Shown: positions 54,377 to 63,544 of the stretch, piece by piece
Position numbering within the stretch: position 1 is the stretch's first letter
Layout of the letters: each line of letters begins with the position of its first letter
NCBI GenBank assembly: GCA_023412495.1
Contig: JAEYNP010000062.1
Coordinates: 1 to 64,000 of the forward strand
Direction: 5' to 3'
Source: Pseudomonadota bacterium
GTDB lineage: Bacteria > Desulfobacterota > Desulfobulbia > Desulfobulbales > Desulfocapsaceae
DNA: 64,000 nucleotides
Notes under the pieces: model-generated
Database searches by the model: none
Told to the model about the DNA's origin: nothing
Seen by the model: only the letters and a program-made list of their open reading frames with translations
Translations under genes and position numbers: made by a program

Positions 54377-54501
54377 CGTTCAGGGGCGTGCGTAGGGAGA
54401 ATTTGTATCGCCCAAATGGGGGGCAGAGCCAAAACATCCGGCTGCCTCCGTCCGGGCAATCACACGGATCGCCTACGCACGCCAAACTGGGGTCCTGAAC
54501 G
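54377..54501. repeat. 125-bp two-step palindromic element
   Basis: Outer arms CGTTCAGG (54377-54384) and CCTGAACG (54494-54501). Inner arms GGCGTGCGTAGG (54385-54396) and CCTACGCACGCC (54472-54483), both perfect. It is noncoding, in the 360-base gap after the 5S gene. Confidence 0.65.
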
Positions 54502-54555
54502 CATTACCGTCGTCCTTGCCGTTAGCTGACGGCGCCTTTCACCAGCCGGGTTAGA

Positions 54556-54610
54556 CGAAAAAGACGGAGCGCAGGATCGCGCGAGGAGTGAAAAAATCCT
54601 GCGCCCGTCT
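54556..54610 (-). terminator. Terminator of the 5S carboxyltransferase operon
   Basis: Minus strand: AGACGGGCGCAGGAT, loop, ATCCTGCGCTCCGTCT (one mismatch), then TTTTCG. It is about 80 bases after the stop codon and closes the prpE-to-5S strand. Confidence 0.75.
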
Positions 54611-54690
54611 CATTCTCACGCACCTGAAGATGCCGTTCTCCCTCAAGATACGTTTTCACTGAAGATGATAGAGTTGCTCCTTCCCCTGGC

Positions 54691-56673
54691 TCAGCAGTTA
54701 ATTACCGCCAGGACCGCGCCTTTGGCCACAGTGTCGCCGCTGGCGAATTTGATCGCCTGGATCGTACCATCACAGGGGGCAGTGAGGGCGTTCTCCATCT
54801 TCATGGCCTCCAGGATGACCACGGTATCGCCCTTCTTGACGCTGTCGCCCGCCTTCCTTTCGTACTTGACGATCATGCCCGGCATCGGCGCGAGAATCAC
54901 CGTACCTTCGACCTGGGCTGCCGGCTCAGGGGCCGGATTGGCAGCGGCTACGGGTGCTGCCGGGGCCGGATTCGCTGCCGGCTTCGGTCCGGGATTGGCT
55001 GCGGCGGCAACAGGCTGGGGAGCCGTGGCAATCGTTGGCTGGCCGGTGGGGTCGACATCCACGGCGAAAAACTCATCGTCGACGAAGACGTGGAACTTGC
55101 GCACGGCCTGCGACTTCGGCGGTTTTTCGGCCTGCTTCGGCTCGACCAGCTTGCCGGCGAGAGCCTTCTTCACCAGATCGTCCCGCTTTTTGACATCTTC
55201 CAGGGTGATCGGCTTGACGCTTGCCGGCGGCTCGCTTTTGCCATATTTCCATTCGAGGAATTTTTTGCCGGTAACAGGGAACTGGGCGTAGAGGATGAGG
55301 TCATCCATGTCGACGGCCAGATCGCCGATCTCCGCCTTGGCCTTCGCAAGCTCAGGCTCGAGCACCTCCGCCGGACGGCAGGTAATGGGCTCCTCGCCGC
55401 GCGGGTAGCCCTTGAGGGCCTTCTTCTGCAGTTCGGGGTTGATGGGCACCGCGGTCTTGCCGTACAGGCCGTAGCAGAGGTCCTTCACCTGGCCGGTGAT
55501 CATCTTGTAGCGTTCGCCGGGAGTGTCGTGGAGGACGTTGTTGACCGTCTGGACACCCACGATCTGGCTGGTCGGGGTGACCAGCGGGATCTGGCCGAGG
55601 TCTTTGCGCACCCTCGGCAGCTCCTTGTAGACCTCGTCGATCTTGTCGAGGGCATCCATCTCCCGCAGCTGGTTGACGAGGTTTGACAGCATGCCGCCGG
55701 GGGTCTGATGGAGCAGCACGTTGATATCGATGATCGACACTTTGGAGTCGTCGAGGAGGTGCTTGTACTTGGGCATCACCTGCTTTTCGAGGATCTCGTT
55801 GATCTGGGCGAGTTTCTTGATATCGAAACCGGTGTCGCGGTTGGTGCCGAGAAGGGCCATGACCAGCGGCTCGACCGCCGCGTGAGAGGTCCGGTAGGCG
55901 TAGGGCGTCATGCAGGTGTCGATGATATCGACGCCAGCCTCGATCGCCTTCAGGTGGGTCATCGGCGACATGCCCGAGGTGAAATGGCTGTGCAGGTGAA
56001 TCGGCACCTTGACCGCCGCCTTCAGGGCCTTGATCAGCGGGTAGGCATCATAGGGGGCCATGAGCCCCGCCATGTCCTTTACGCAGATCGAATCCGCGCC
56101 CATCTCCTCCAGGGCCTTGGCTCTCTCGGTATAGTACTCGAGGTTATACACTTCGCCGCCCAGCCGGGGCTCTGTCAGGGTATAGCAGATGCAGCCCTGG
56201 AAGTGCTTGCCGCTCTGCTTGATCTGCTTGACCACGGTCTCGAAATTCCTGTAATCGTTCAGGGCATCGAAGGTCCGGAAGACATCCATGCCGTTTTCAG
56301 CCGCCCGGTCGACGAAGGCGTAAGCCAGATCGTCGGCGTAATTGCGGTAGCCGACCAGGTTCTGGGCCCGCAGCAGCATCGAGAAGGGGGTCTTCTTGAT
56401 ATACCGCTTCAGGGTGCGCAGCCGCTGCCAGGGGTCTTCGTTCAGGAAACGGTGCATGGTATCGAAGGTGGCCCCGCCCCAGGTCTCGATGGCCCAGAAG
56501 CCGACCTCGTCCATCAGTTCGGCCACCGGAATCATGTCCTCCGTCCGGCCGCGGGTGGCAAACAGGGATTGATGGCCGTCGCGCAGGGACAAGTCCATGA
56601 TCTTGACCGGATTCTTCGCCTTGGGTCGGTCAGCGGAATAATTCAATGGGGTCATCTTCACTTGATCACTCAT
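54691..56673 (-). CDS. Biotin-dependent 5S-type carboxyltransferase (transcarboxylase/PycB/OadA type)
   Basis: 660 residues. TIM barrel with metal/substrate motifs DLSLRDGHQSLFATR, the carbamylated-lysine region CVKDMAG and LHSHFTSGM. A long Ala/Pro linker (about 545-590) is followed by a biotinyl domain with EAMKMENAL. It transfers carboxyl between oxaloacetate/pyruvate and biotin. With the 12S-type subunit in the same strand group it can form a methylmalonyl-CoA:pyruvate transcarboxylase whose 1.3S carrier is fused to the 5S subunit. Oxaloacetate decarboxylase alpha or PycB are alternatives by sequence. No biotin carboxylase gene is nearby, which favours transcarboxylation. Confidence 0.9.
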   Translation of the reverse strand: MSDQVKMTPLNYSADRPKAKNPVKIMDLSLRDGHQSLFATRGRTEDMIPVAELMDEVGFWAIETWGGATFDTMHRFLNEDPWQRLRTLKRYIKKTPFSMLLRAQNLVGYRNYADDLAYAFVDRAAENGMDVFRTFDALNDYRNFETVVKQIKQSGKHFQGCICYTLTEPRLGGEVYNLEYYTERAKALEEMGADSICVKDMAGLMAPYDAYPLIKALKAAVKVPIHLHSHFTSGMSPMTHLKAIEAGVDIIDTCMTPYAYRTSHAAVEPLVMALLGTNRDTGFDIKKLAQINEILEKQVMPKYKHLLDDSKVSIIDINVLLHQTPGGMLSNLVNQLREMDALDKIDEVYKELPRVRKDLGQIPLVTPTSQIVGVQTVNNVLHDTPGERYKMITGQVKDLCYGLYGKTAVPINPELQKKALKGYPRGEEPITCRPAEVLEPELAKAKAEIGDLAVDMDDLILYAQFPVTGKKFLEWKYGKSEPPASVKPITLEDVKKRDDLVKKALAGKLVEPKQAEKPPKSQAVRKFHVFVDDEFFAVDVDPTGQPTIATAPQPVAAAANPGPKPAANPAPAAPVAAANPAPEPAAQVEGTVILAPMPGMIVKYERKAGDSVKKGDTVVILEAMKMENALTAPCDGTIQAIKFASGDTVAKGAVLAVINC

Positions 56674-56734
56674 CGTCTATATCTCCTCTTACCTCAACAT
56701 TAACTTTTGGTAGCTTTGCACTGGATCTTCCAAA

Positions 56735-56813
56735 TTCGAAATCGGGATCGATATCGAAATCGAATGATAAGGTTCGATCACGATCCCGATAGCGATTTCG
56801 ATACCGATACACA
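56735..56813. repeat. Family C repeat upstream of the 5S gene
   Basis: TTCGAAATCGGGATCGATATCG faces GATCCCGATAGCGATTTCGATACCGATAC across about 20 bases. Sits just before the 5S gene's ribosome site, in its likely leader or upstream gene's tail. Confidence 0.6.
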
Positions 56814-56819
56814 CCCGTA

Positions 56820-57035
56820 CTAAAAGCGGGTAAATACTCGTAACTGAACCAATTTTCGCAGGGCCATCATCTCCTGGCGGCCGCTCTGAGCCCACTGGCT
56901 GAACTCCAGGTTCTGCGGCCCCCTTTGCGGTGCCTGGATCTCCTGCGCCGCGGCCTCCTCCTGCTGCAGATAGAGACTTACAGCAGCCAAGGCTGCAGCC
57001 ATTTTCTTTCTGTTGCGTGCCATCGATTCACCCAT
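56820..57035 (-). CDS. Small helical protein, putative carboxylase accessory subunit
   Basis: 71 residues if ATG 57035 is used (GAGAGG 10 bases upstream); 67 if ATG 57023. The N-terminal half (RNRKKMAAALAAVSLYLQQEEAAAQE) is an amphipathic, basic-then-acidic helix. It resembles the short helical peptides that accompany biotin-dependent decarboxylases and acyl-CoA carboxylases. I cannot assign a family. The C-terminal half is Gln/Leu/Arg-rich. It lies between the 5S and ABM genes on the same strand, so an accessory role in the transcarboxylase is the natural guess. Confidence 0.6.
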   Translation of the reverse strand: MGESMARNRKKMAAALAAVSLYLQQEEAAAQEIQAPQRGPQNLEFSQWAQSGRQEMMALRKLVQLRVFTRF

Positions 57036-57126
57036 CGTTTTCTTGCCTCTCCTCATTGCGGCATCAGGGAAGATCGCTCGCCCTCATCCCGGCGTCCCTT
57101 TCTTTAAACGTCCCCTCGTCCCGCCG

Positions 57127-57411
57127 TCAGGCGCTGTACATCGAGTATTCGGTTTCCTCGCCGATCAGGTTGTCGATCTGAGTCTGCAACTCGTTGCGTT
57201 TTGGATTGTTCACCCATTTGTTCCAGTCTTCCACCGACCGCCAGGTACTGACCACCATGCATTCATCCTTCTTGTCGATCCTGTTGAGCGTTTCGCCGGA
57301 GATATACCCCGGCTGCTCGAGGGTCAGCGCCCGCAGTTTCTTCAACAGCATCGTCAACTCCACCACATTTTTATCCTGCACCTTCCGTTTTATGAAAATC
57401 TTCACGCTCAT
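57127..57411 (-). CDS. ABM-domain protein (antibiotic-biosynthesis-monooxygenase fold)
   Basis: 94 residues. VKIFIKRKVQD..., LRALTLEQPGYISGETLNRID, and CMVVSTWRSVEDWNKWVNNPKRNELQTQID fit the ferredoxin-like ABM fold. Members act as monooxygenases or small-molecule-binding dimers; the substrate is unknown. It is expressed between the 12S and small-protein genes, unusual company for an ABM protein. Confidence 0.82.
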   Translation of the reverse strand: MSVKIFIKRKVQDKNVVELTMLLKKLRALTLEQPGYISGETLNRIDKKDECMVVSTWRSVEDWNKWVNNPKRNELQTQIDNLIGEETEYSMYSA

Positions 57412-57513
57412 ACGAGATCTCCTTTTCGGTAATAAGATCGATCCCCCACCGTCTCCCCTTGAGGGGGATAAGTACCTTCTCCAAATTGTTAAAGAGCCAA
57501 GGCATTAAACGGT

Positions 57514-59064
57514 TTACAGGGGAATATTGCCATGCTTCTTCATCGGATTTGTGTCGCGCTTGTTCTGGAGGATGCCGAGGGCCCTGATAATCCTCAACCG
57601 GGTCTTCGCCGGCTCGATGATATCATCGATATAGCCGCGCTGCGCGGCGACATAGGGGTTTGCCACGGTATCCTGATATTCCCTTTCCTTTTCCGCGAGA
57701 AAAGCCTTGGGATCCTCTGCCTTCCGCGCCTCTTTGCCATAGAGTACGCCAGCCGCGCCCTTGGCACCCATCACCGCGATTTCCGCGCTCGGCCAGGCAT
57801 AATTGATGTCGCCCCGCAAATGTTTCGAGGACATGACGCAGTACGCCCCGCCATAGGCCTTGCGGGTGATGACGGTGACCTTCGGGATGGTCGCCTCGGC
57901 AAAGGCATAAAGGATCTTCGCGCCGTTGCGGATGACGCCGCCGTACTCCTGGGCGGTCCCGGGCAGAAAGCCGGGGACGTCGACGAAGGTGACCACCGGA
58001 ATGTTGAAGCAGTCGCAGAATCGGACGAACCGGGCTCCCTTCACCGAGGAATCGATGTCAAGCACGCCGGAGAGGTGGTTCGGCTGGTTGGCGACGATTC
58101 CGACGCTCATACCGTTGTAGCGGGCAAAGCCGACGATGAGGTTGGGGGCGAAGTTTTCCTTCACTTCCAGAAAATCCCGGTTGTCCACCGTCTGGAGGAT
58201 AACCTCCTTCATATCGTAGGCGGCGTTCGGGTTTTCCGGAATGATGGAGTTCAGTTCCGGGGCCTCCCGGTTCGAGGGCTCCGTGCAGGGTACGATCGGC
58301 GGGTTCTCCATGTTGTTCTGCGGCAGAAAGGAGAGCAGCCTTCTCATGTAGGCGATGGCATCCGCCTCGGAGCTCGCCGGGTAATCGACCACGCCGCTGC
58401 GGCTGGCATGCATGGCCGCCCCGCCCAGGGCCTCCTCGGTGACATCCTCATGGGTCACCGACTTGACCACCTTCGGACCGGTCAGAAACATGTAGGACTG
58501 CTTCTGAACCATGACAATGAAGTCGGTCAGGGCCGGAGAATAGACAGCGCCGCCGGCACAGGGTCCGAAGATCGCCGAGATCTGGGGGATGACGCCCGAG
58601 CCCATGACATTGCGCTGAAAAATGTAGGAATAACCGGCAAGGCTCTCGATGCCTTCCTGAATCCGGGCGCCGCCGGAGTCGTTCAGGCCGATGACCGGCG
58701 CGCCGTTCTTCATGGCGAGATCCATGATCTTGCAGATCTTCTCGGCAAAGGTCTCCGACAACGAACCGCCGAGGACGGTGAAATCCTGGGCGAAGACGTA
58801 AACGGTCCGGCCGTCGACCGTGCCATGACCGGTGACCACGCCGTCGCCCGGATAGACCTGTTTATCCATGCCGAAATCACGGCACCTGTGGGTCTTGAAC
58901 ATGTCGAACTCTTCGAAGGAGCCTTTATCCAGAAGCAGGTCGATACGCTCCCTGGCAGTAAGGCTACCCTTTTCGTGCTGTTTGTCGATCCTTTGCTGAC
59001 CGCCACCCAGTCGGGCCTCCGCCCTGAGTTTGTGCAGGTGGTCCAGTTGGTCACTTGTCTTCAT
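57514..59064 (-). CDS. Propionyl/methylmalonyl-CoA carboxyltransferase, 12S/PccB type
   Basis: 516 residues, paralogue of Mmd[78 protein letters not shown], and [33 protein letters not shown]. Ends MKKHGNIPL. Moves carboxyl between biotin and propionyl-CoA. On this strand it accompanies the 5S subunit and SucCD, consistent with the transcarboxylase used by propionate oxidisers. PccB function with a distant biotin carboxylase is the alternative. Start 59064 has AAGGAG 5 bases upstream. Confidence 0.9.
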   Translation of the reverse strand: MKTSDQLDHLHKLRAEARLGGGQQRIDKQHEKGSLTARERIDLLLDKGSFEEFDMFKTHRCRDFGMDKQVYPGDGVVTGHGTVDGRTVYVFAQDFTVLGGSLSETFAEKICKIMDLAMKNGAPVIGLNDSGGARIQEGIESLAGYSYIFQRNVMGSGVIPQISAIFGPCAGGAVYSPALTDFIVMVQKQSYMFLTGPKVVKSVTHEDVTEEALGGAAMHASRSGVVDYPASSEADAIAYMRRLLSFLPQNNMENPPIVPCTEPSNREAPELNSIIPENPNAAYDMKEVILQTVDNRDFLEVKENFAPNLIVGFARYNGMSVGIVANQPNHLSGVLDIDSSVKGARFVRFCDCFNIPVVTFVDVPGFLPGTAQEYGGVIRNGAKILYAFAEATIPKVTVITRKAYGGAYCVMSSKHLRGDINYAWPSAEIAVMGAKGAAGVLYGKEARKAEDPKAFLAEKEREYQDTVANPYVAAQRGYIDDIIEPAKTRLRIIRALGILQNKRDTNPMKKHGNIPL

Positions 59065-59112
59065 AGTCTCTCCTTGAAACAATATTCACCATGCCTTATT
59101 CCGGAACCCAAC

Positions 59113-59156
59113 CAGTGCTCCAACCCAGCTGAGCTGCTGGATTAGTACCTCAAAGG
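59113..59156. repeat. Degenerate family D element
   Basis: CCCAGCTGAGCTGCTGG then TTAGTACCTCAAAGGTAC, between sucD and the 12S gene. Contains the family D GTACC..GGTAC and CAGCTGAGCTG modules without the AT-rich core. Confidence 0.5.
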
Positions 59157-59164
59157 TACATTCA

Positions 59165-60037
59165 TCAGGAAAAAGCTTCCTTGCACAACCTTCCCAAAGA
59201 ACCCAGATCTTCGCAGACATAGAGGCCGCTCTGCTGCATGGCCGCTATTTTTGCCGCCGCCGTGCCTTGACCACCGCTGACGATTGCGCCCGCATGACCC
59301 ATCCGCCGTCCCGGAGGCGCGGTGAGGCCGGCGATAAACCCAACCACCGGCTTCTTCATATTGGCCCGGATCCAGGAGGAGGCCTCTTCCTCGGCGTTGC
59401 CGCCGATCTCGCCCACCATGACCACCGCCTCGGTGGCAGGATCGGCGTTGAAGGCCTGGAGGCAGTCGATGAAGCCGGTGCCGTTGACCGGATCGCCGCC
59501 GATGCCCACGCAGGTGGTCTGGCCGAGGCCGACCTGGGTCAGCTGGTGCACGACCTCATAGGTGAGGGTTCCGGAACGGGAGACGACCCCTACCGGGCCG
59601 CCCGGCCTGTGGATGACGCCCGGCATGATGCCGATCTTGCACTCTCCGGGAGTGATGATGCCAGGGCAGTTGGGGCCGATCAGCCGGGTACTCTTGCCGG
59701 CCAGGTAGTTCTTGACCTTCATCATGTCCATGACCGGCACCCCCTCGGTGATGCAGACCACCACCTCAATGCCGGCGTCGACCGCCTCGAAGATGGCGTC
59801 CGCGGCAAATGCCGGCGGCACGAAGATCATCGTGGCGTTGGCTCCGGTCTTGTCCCTTGCCTCCCTGACGGTATTGAAAACCGGCACCTCGTCCATTTTC
59901 ATGCCGCCCTTCCCCGGCGTCACCCCGGCGACCACCTTGGTGCCGTAGGCGATACACTGCTGGGTATGGAACTGGCCTTCCTTGCCGGTTATGCCCTGAA
60001 CCAGAACTCGTGTTTGGGAATTGACGAAAATGCTCAT
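59165..60037 (-). CDS. sucD: Succinyl-CoA ligase alpha subunit
   Basis: 290 residues. Rossmann CoA-binding N-domain ([22 protein letters not shown]) and the phosphorylated histidine in [20 protein letters not shown]. Makes ATP or GTP from succinyl-CoA with SucC, or activates succinate. A 270-base gap separates it from sucC, longer than usual. Confidence 0.96.
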   Translation of the reverse strand: MSIFVNSQTRVLVQGITGKEGQFHTQQCIAYGTKVVAGVTPGKGGMKMDEVPVFNTVREARDKTGANATMIFVPPAFAADAIFEAVDAGIEVVVCITEGVPVMDMMKVKNYLAGKSTRLIGPNCPGIITPGECKIGIMPGVIHRPGGPVGVVSRSGTLTYEVVHQLTQVGLGQTTCVGIGGDPVNGTGFIDCLQAFNADPATEAVVMVGEIGGNAEEEASSWIRANMKKPVVGFIAGLTAPPGRRMGHAGAIVSGGQGTAAAKIAAMQQSGLYVCEDLGSLGRLCKEAFS

Positions 60038-60306
60038 TGTTATCCTTTGAAAGTAAAATTGTTCATGCTCTTAAATAAGGTCAGGCACTCTCCCTGGATC
60101 ACCTTTCCCTGTAAAGCAGCACATCAAAAATTTTCCTTGGAATTAACAGTATTTTTTATACTGCAGTCACAACTTCGCCAGAGTCTTCAAGGGAAAAAGA
60201 GCAGACAACTCGACAATGCGACCCCGATGTGTCGTGTCATGAATCCGCTGGTTTCCGTTTCGGCTGAAGAGAGTGGCAGTTGACCTTCTGTTGTGACTAT
60301 CGCGGC

Positions 60307-61464
60307 TTACGCGACAATCTCCGCAACCTTTTTGGCGGCGTCGGCCAGATCGGTCGCATTTATCAATTTGAGTCCCGACTCGGCAAGGATTCTCCGGCCT
60401 TCCTCGACGTTGGTGCCTTCCATACGAACTACGACCGGCACCGAGAGGTGGACCTTTTTCGCCGCCTGCACCACCCCCTGGGCGAGCACATCGCAGCGGA
60501 GAATGCCCCCGAAGATGTTGATCAGGATGCCCTTGACCTTACTGTCACTCAGGATGATGCGGAAGCCGTTTTCCACCATCTCCGCGCTGGCGCCGCCGCC
60601 GACATCGAGAAAGTTCGCCGGCTCGGCCCCCGCCTGCTTGATGATGTCCATGGTGGCCATGGCCAGACCCGCCCCGTTCACCATATTACCGACGTTGCCG
60701 TCGAGATTGATGTAATTGAGGTTGTACTTGGCTGCTTCGGCCTCGGTGGGATCGTCCTCGTTGGGATCGTGCATCGCCACGACGTCCGCGTGCCGGAACA
60801 AGGCGTTGGAGTCGACGTCGATCTTGGCATCGAGGGCAATGACAGCATCATCCGCGGTCACGATGAGAGGATTGATTTCGACCAGCGAACAGTCGTAGTC
60901 GACGAAAAGATTGTAGAGGTTCTTCAGGATCGCCGAGAATTCCTTCTGCAGCGCCTTATCGAGCTCAAGGCCGAACATGACCTGCCGCAGATGATGGCTC
61001 TGAATGCCGACGAGCGGATTGACTTGCACCTTGATGATCCTGTGCGGTGTCTTGGCTGCGACCTCCTCGATATCCATACCGCCGTCCTGGCTGGCGATAA
61101 TGGTGACCGTGGCCGTGCTGCGGTCGGGGATCAGCGAAAGGTACATTTCCTTCTTGATCGCCACCCCTTTCTCCACCAGTACCGTCCTGACCACCCGCCC
61201 TTCCGGACCGGTCTGCTTGGTGACAAGCGTCATGCCGAGAATGGCCTCGGCGGCAGCTTGCACCTCTTCCGGCGTTCTCGCCACCTTCACGCCACCGCCC
61301 TTGCCTCTGCCGCCGGCATGGATCTGGGCCTTGACGGCCACCGGCAGCCCCAGTCCGGCCGCGACCTCAGTGATGCCGGCAACGGTGCTGCTCACGCCGC
61401 CCTGCGGGGTCGGCACCTTGTATTTGCGAAAGAGCTCCTTCGCCTGGTATTCGTGAATCTTCAT
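60307..61464 (-). CDS. sucC: Succinyl-CoA ligase beta subunit
   Basis: 385 residues. ATP-grasp domain starting MKIHEYQAKELFRKYKVPTP, GGRGKGGGVKVA, and the C-terminal GAEPANFLDVGGGASAEMV ... NIFGGILRCDVLAQG. Nucleotide-binding subunit paired with SucD. Confidence 0.97.
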   Translation of the reverse strand: MKIHEYQAKELFRKYKVPTPQGGVSSTVAGITEVAAGLGLPVAVKAQIHAGGRGKGGGVKVARTPEEVQAAAEAILGMTLVTKQTGPEGRVVRTVLVEKGVAIKKEMYLSLIPDRSTATVTIIASQDGGMDIEEVAAKTPHRIIKVQVNPLVGIQSHHLRQVMFGLELDKALQKEFSAILKNLYNLFVDYDCSLVEINPLIVTADDAVIALDAKIDVDSNALFRHADVVAMHDPNEDDPTEAEAAKYNLNYINLDGNVGNMVNGAGLAMATMDIIKQAGAEPANFLDVGGGASAEMVENGFRIILSDSKVKGILINIFGGILRCDVLAQGVVQAAKKVHLSVPVVVRMEGTNVEEGRRILAESGLKLINATDLADAAKKVAEIVA

Positions 61465-61522
61465 ACACAGTATCCTGGAAAACGGAGCTACGTCTTCGAA
61501 GCTCCTGAGATTGAAGATGAGA

Positions 61523-61545
61523 GCGGCTGCCGGGAAGGCAGCCGC
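61523..61545. other. Hairpin between acyl-CoA synthetase and sucC
   Basis: GCGGCTGCC (61523-61531) and GGCAGCCGC (61537-61545) form a perfect 9-bp stem with a 5-base loop. No T run follows on either strand, so it is more likely an mRNA-processing or stabilising hairpin than a terminator. Confidence 0.55.
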
Positions 61546-61561
61546 CCCGTTCAGACAGTGA

Positions 61562-63457
61562 CTACTTCTTCACATACCCCATCTTGGTCAACGCCTCGGT
61601 GATCTCGTTCAGAATGGCGGGATCATCAATGGTCGAAGGCATCCGGTACTCCTTGTTATTGGCGATAGACCTCATGGTGCCGCGCAGGATCTTACCGGAC
61701 CTGGTCTTTGGCAGACGAACCACCTGGCAGGCATCCTTGAAGCAGGCAATGGGCCCGATGCTCTCGCGCACCATCTTGACCAGTTCCTTCTTGATCTCCT
61801 CGCCATCGCGGGTCACGCCGGCCTTGACCACGAACAGACCGACCGGCAGCTGCCCCTTCATCTGGTCGTCGGCGCCGAAAACCGCACACTCGGCGACGTC
61901 GGGATGATTGGAGATGATCTCCTCCATGGCGCCAGTCGACAGACGATGGCCGGCGACATTGATGACGTCGTCCATCCGGCCCATGACGTAGACATAACCG
62001 TCCTCGTCGATATAGCCGCCGTCACTGGTCTCGTAGTAGCCGGGGAACTTCGTCATGTAGGATTTGACGAAGCGCTCGTCGTTTCGCCAGAGGGTGGTCA
62101 GGGTGCCGGGGGGCAGCGGCAGCTTCACCACGATATTGCCCTCGGTGCCCTTCGGCACCAATTCGTTTTCGTCGTTCACCACCCGCACGTCATAGCCGGG
62201 CATCGGCTTGGTGGGCGAACCTTCCTTCACCGGCAGCTGCTCGATGCCGCGGCAATTGCCGACGATGGCCCAGCCGGTCTCGGTTTGCCACCAGTGATCG
62301 ATGACCGGTACGCGGATCATGTCCTCAGCCCAGTGCAGGGTGTCGGGGTCGGTTCGCTCGCCGGCCAGGTAGAGGCATTCGAAACAGGAGATGTCGTACT
62401 TCTTGATAAATTCCCCTTTAGGATCTTCTTTTTTGATCGCACGGAAGGCGGTCGGGGCGGTAAAGAGAGACTTCACCTTGTGCTGGGAGATGACGCGCCA
62501 GAAAGCTCCGGCATCGGGGGTGCCGATGGGCTTGCCTTCATAGAAGACGGTGGTCGAACCCTGAAGAAGCGGCGCATAGACGATGTAGGAATGGCCGACG
62601 ACCCAGCCGACATCAGAGGCCGACCACCAGACATCCCCGGGATCGATGTTGTAGAGGTTTTTCATGGTCCAGTAGAGCGCCACCGCATGGCCGCCGTTGT
62701 CCCGCAGCACGCCTTTCGGCATGCCGGTCGTGCCGGAGGTGTAGAGGATGTAGAGCGGATCTGTCGCATCGACCTCGGTGCAGCCGACGGGCTTGGCCTT
62801 GCCGGCCAGCTCCATCCAATCCATGTCACGGCCGGCGATCATGCTCGCCTTCACGAAATCGCGCTGATAGACGATGACCTTGCTCAGCTCATGGGTGGAT
62901 TGGTCGATAGCGGCATCGACCAGCGGCTTGTATTCCAGGGTCTTCTTGCCTTCGATGGCTCCCGAGGCGGTGATCAGTATCTTCGGCTGGGCGTGATCGA
63001 TCCTGATCGCCAGCTCATGCGGGGCGAAACCGCCGAAAACAACGGAGTGAATGGCCCCCAGCCGGGCACAGGCCAGCATGGCTATTGCCGCTTCGGGGAT
63101 CATGGGCATGTATATGATGACGGTATCGCCCTTGCCGATACCCTGGCCGGCCAGCACACCGGCGAAGGTGGAAACTTTTTCCAGCAGCTCGCGATATGTG
63201 AACTTCTTGATGGTGTTGGTGACGGGACTGTCGTAGATGAGGGCCGTCTGGTCGGCCCGGCCGCCTTCGACGTGACGGTCGATGGCGTTATAGCAGGTGT
63301 TCATTTTCCCGCCCGGAAACCATTTGTAGAACGGGGCCTTGGAGGAGTCGAGAACCTTGTCGTACGGTTTGTACCAGGTTATGCTTTTGGCGGCTTCTGC
63401 CCAGAATTCTTCAGGATTCGTAATACTGTGCTTAAATACTGCATCGTAACTAGTCAT
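61562..63457 (-). CDS. Propionyl-CoA/acetyl-CoA synthetase (PrpE type)
   Basis: 631 residues, AMP-forming. NTCYNAIDRHVE, the AMP-binding loop YTSGTTGMPKG, DHWWQTETGWAI and the C-terminal lysine motif LPKTRSGKILRGTMR are present. HWWQTETGW rather than TWWQTETGG points to the propionyl-CoA synthetase (PrpE) side of the family, which fits the neighbouring pathway; acetate use cannot be excluded. The terminal Lys is the usual acetylation/propionylation control site. Start 63457 has AAGGAG 5 bases upstream; the frame to 63526 lacks conserved residues. A TetR operator candidate lies about 90 bases upstream. Confidence 0.93.
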   Translation of the reverse strand: MTSYDAVFKHSITNPEEFWAEAAKSITWYKPYDKVLDSSKAPFYKWFPGGKMNTCYNAIDRHVEGGRADQTALIYDSPVTNTIKKFTYRELLEKVSTFAGVLAGQGIGKGDTVIIYMPMIPEAAIAMLACARLGAIHSVVFGGFAPHELAIRIDHAQPKILITASGAIEGKKTLEYKPLVDAAIDQSTHELSKVIVYQRDFVKASMIAGRDMDWMELAGKAKPVGCTEVDATDPLYILYTSGTTGMPKGVLRDNGGHAVALYWTMKNLYNIDPGDVWWSASDVGWVVGHSYIVYAPLLQGSTTVFYEGKPIGTPDAGAFWRVISQHKVKSLFTAPTAFRAIKKEDPKGEFIKKYDISCFECLYLAGERTDPDTLHWAEDMIRVPVIDHWWQTETGWAIVGNCRGIEQLPVKEGSPTKPMPGYDVRVVNDENELVPKGTEGNIVVKLPLPPGTLTTLWRNDERFVKSYMTKFPGYYETSDGGYIDEDGYVYVMGRMDDVINVAGHRLSTGAMEEIISNHPDVAECAVFGADDQMKGQLPVGLFVVKAGVTRDGEEIKKELVKMVRESIGPIACFKDACQVVRLPKTRSGKILRGTMRSIANNKEYRMPSTIDDPAILNEITEALTKMGYVKK

Positions 63458-63544
63458 ACCTGCTCCTTTTGGTCTGAATTTTGGTCCATTCACCAGTTTC
63501 CATTTTTGTCTATACCGCATAGTCAAACAGACTTCAAGCCAAAT

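Noticed and set aside
57532..59145. 537-codon plus-strand frame
   Set aside because: Exact antisense shadow of the 12S carboxyltransferase gene, caused by high third-position GC.
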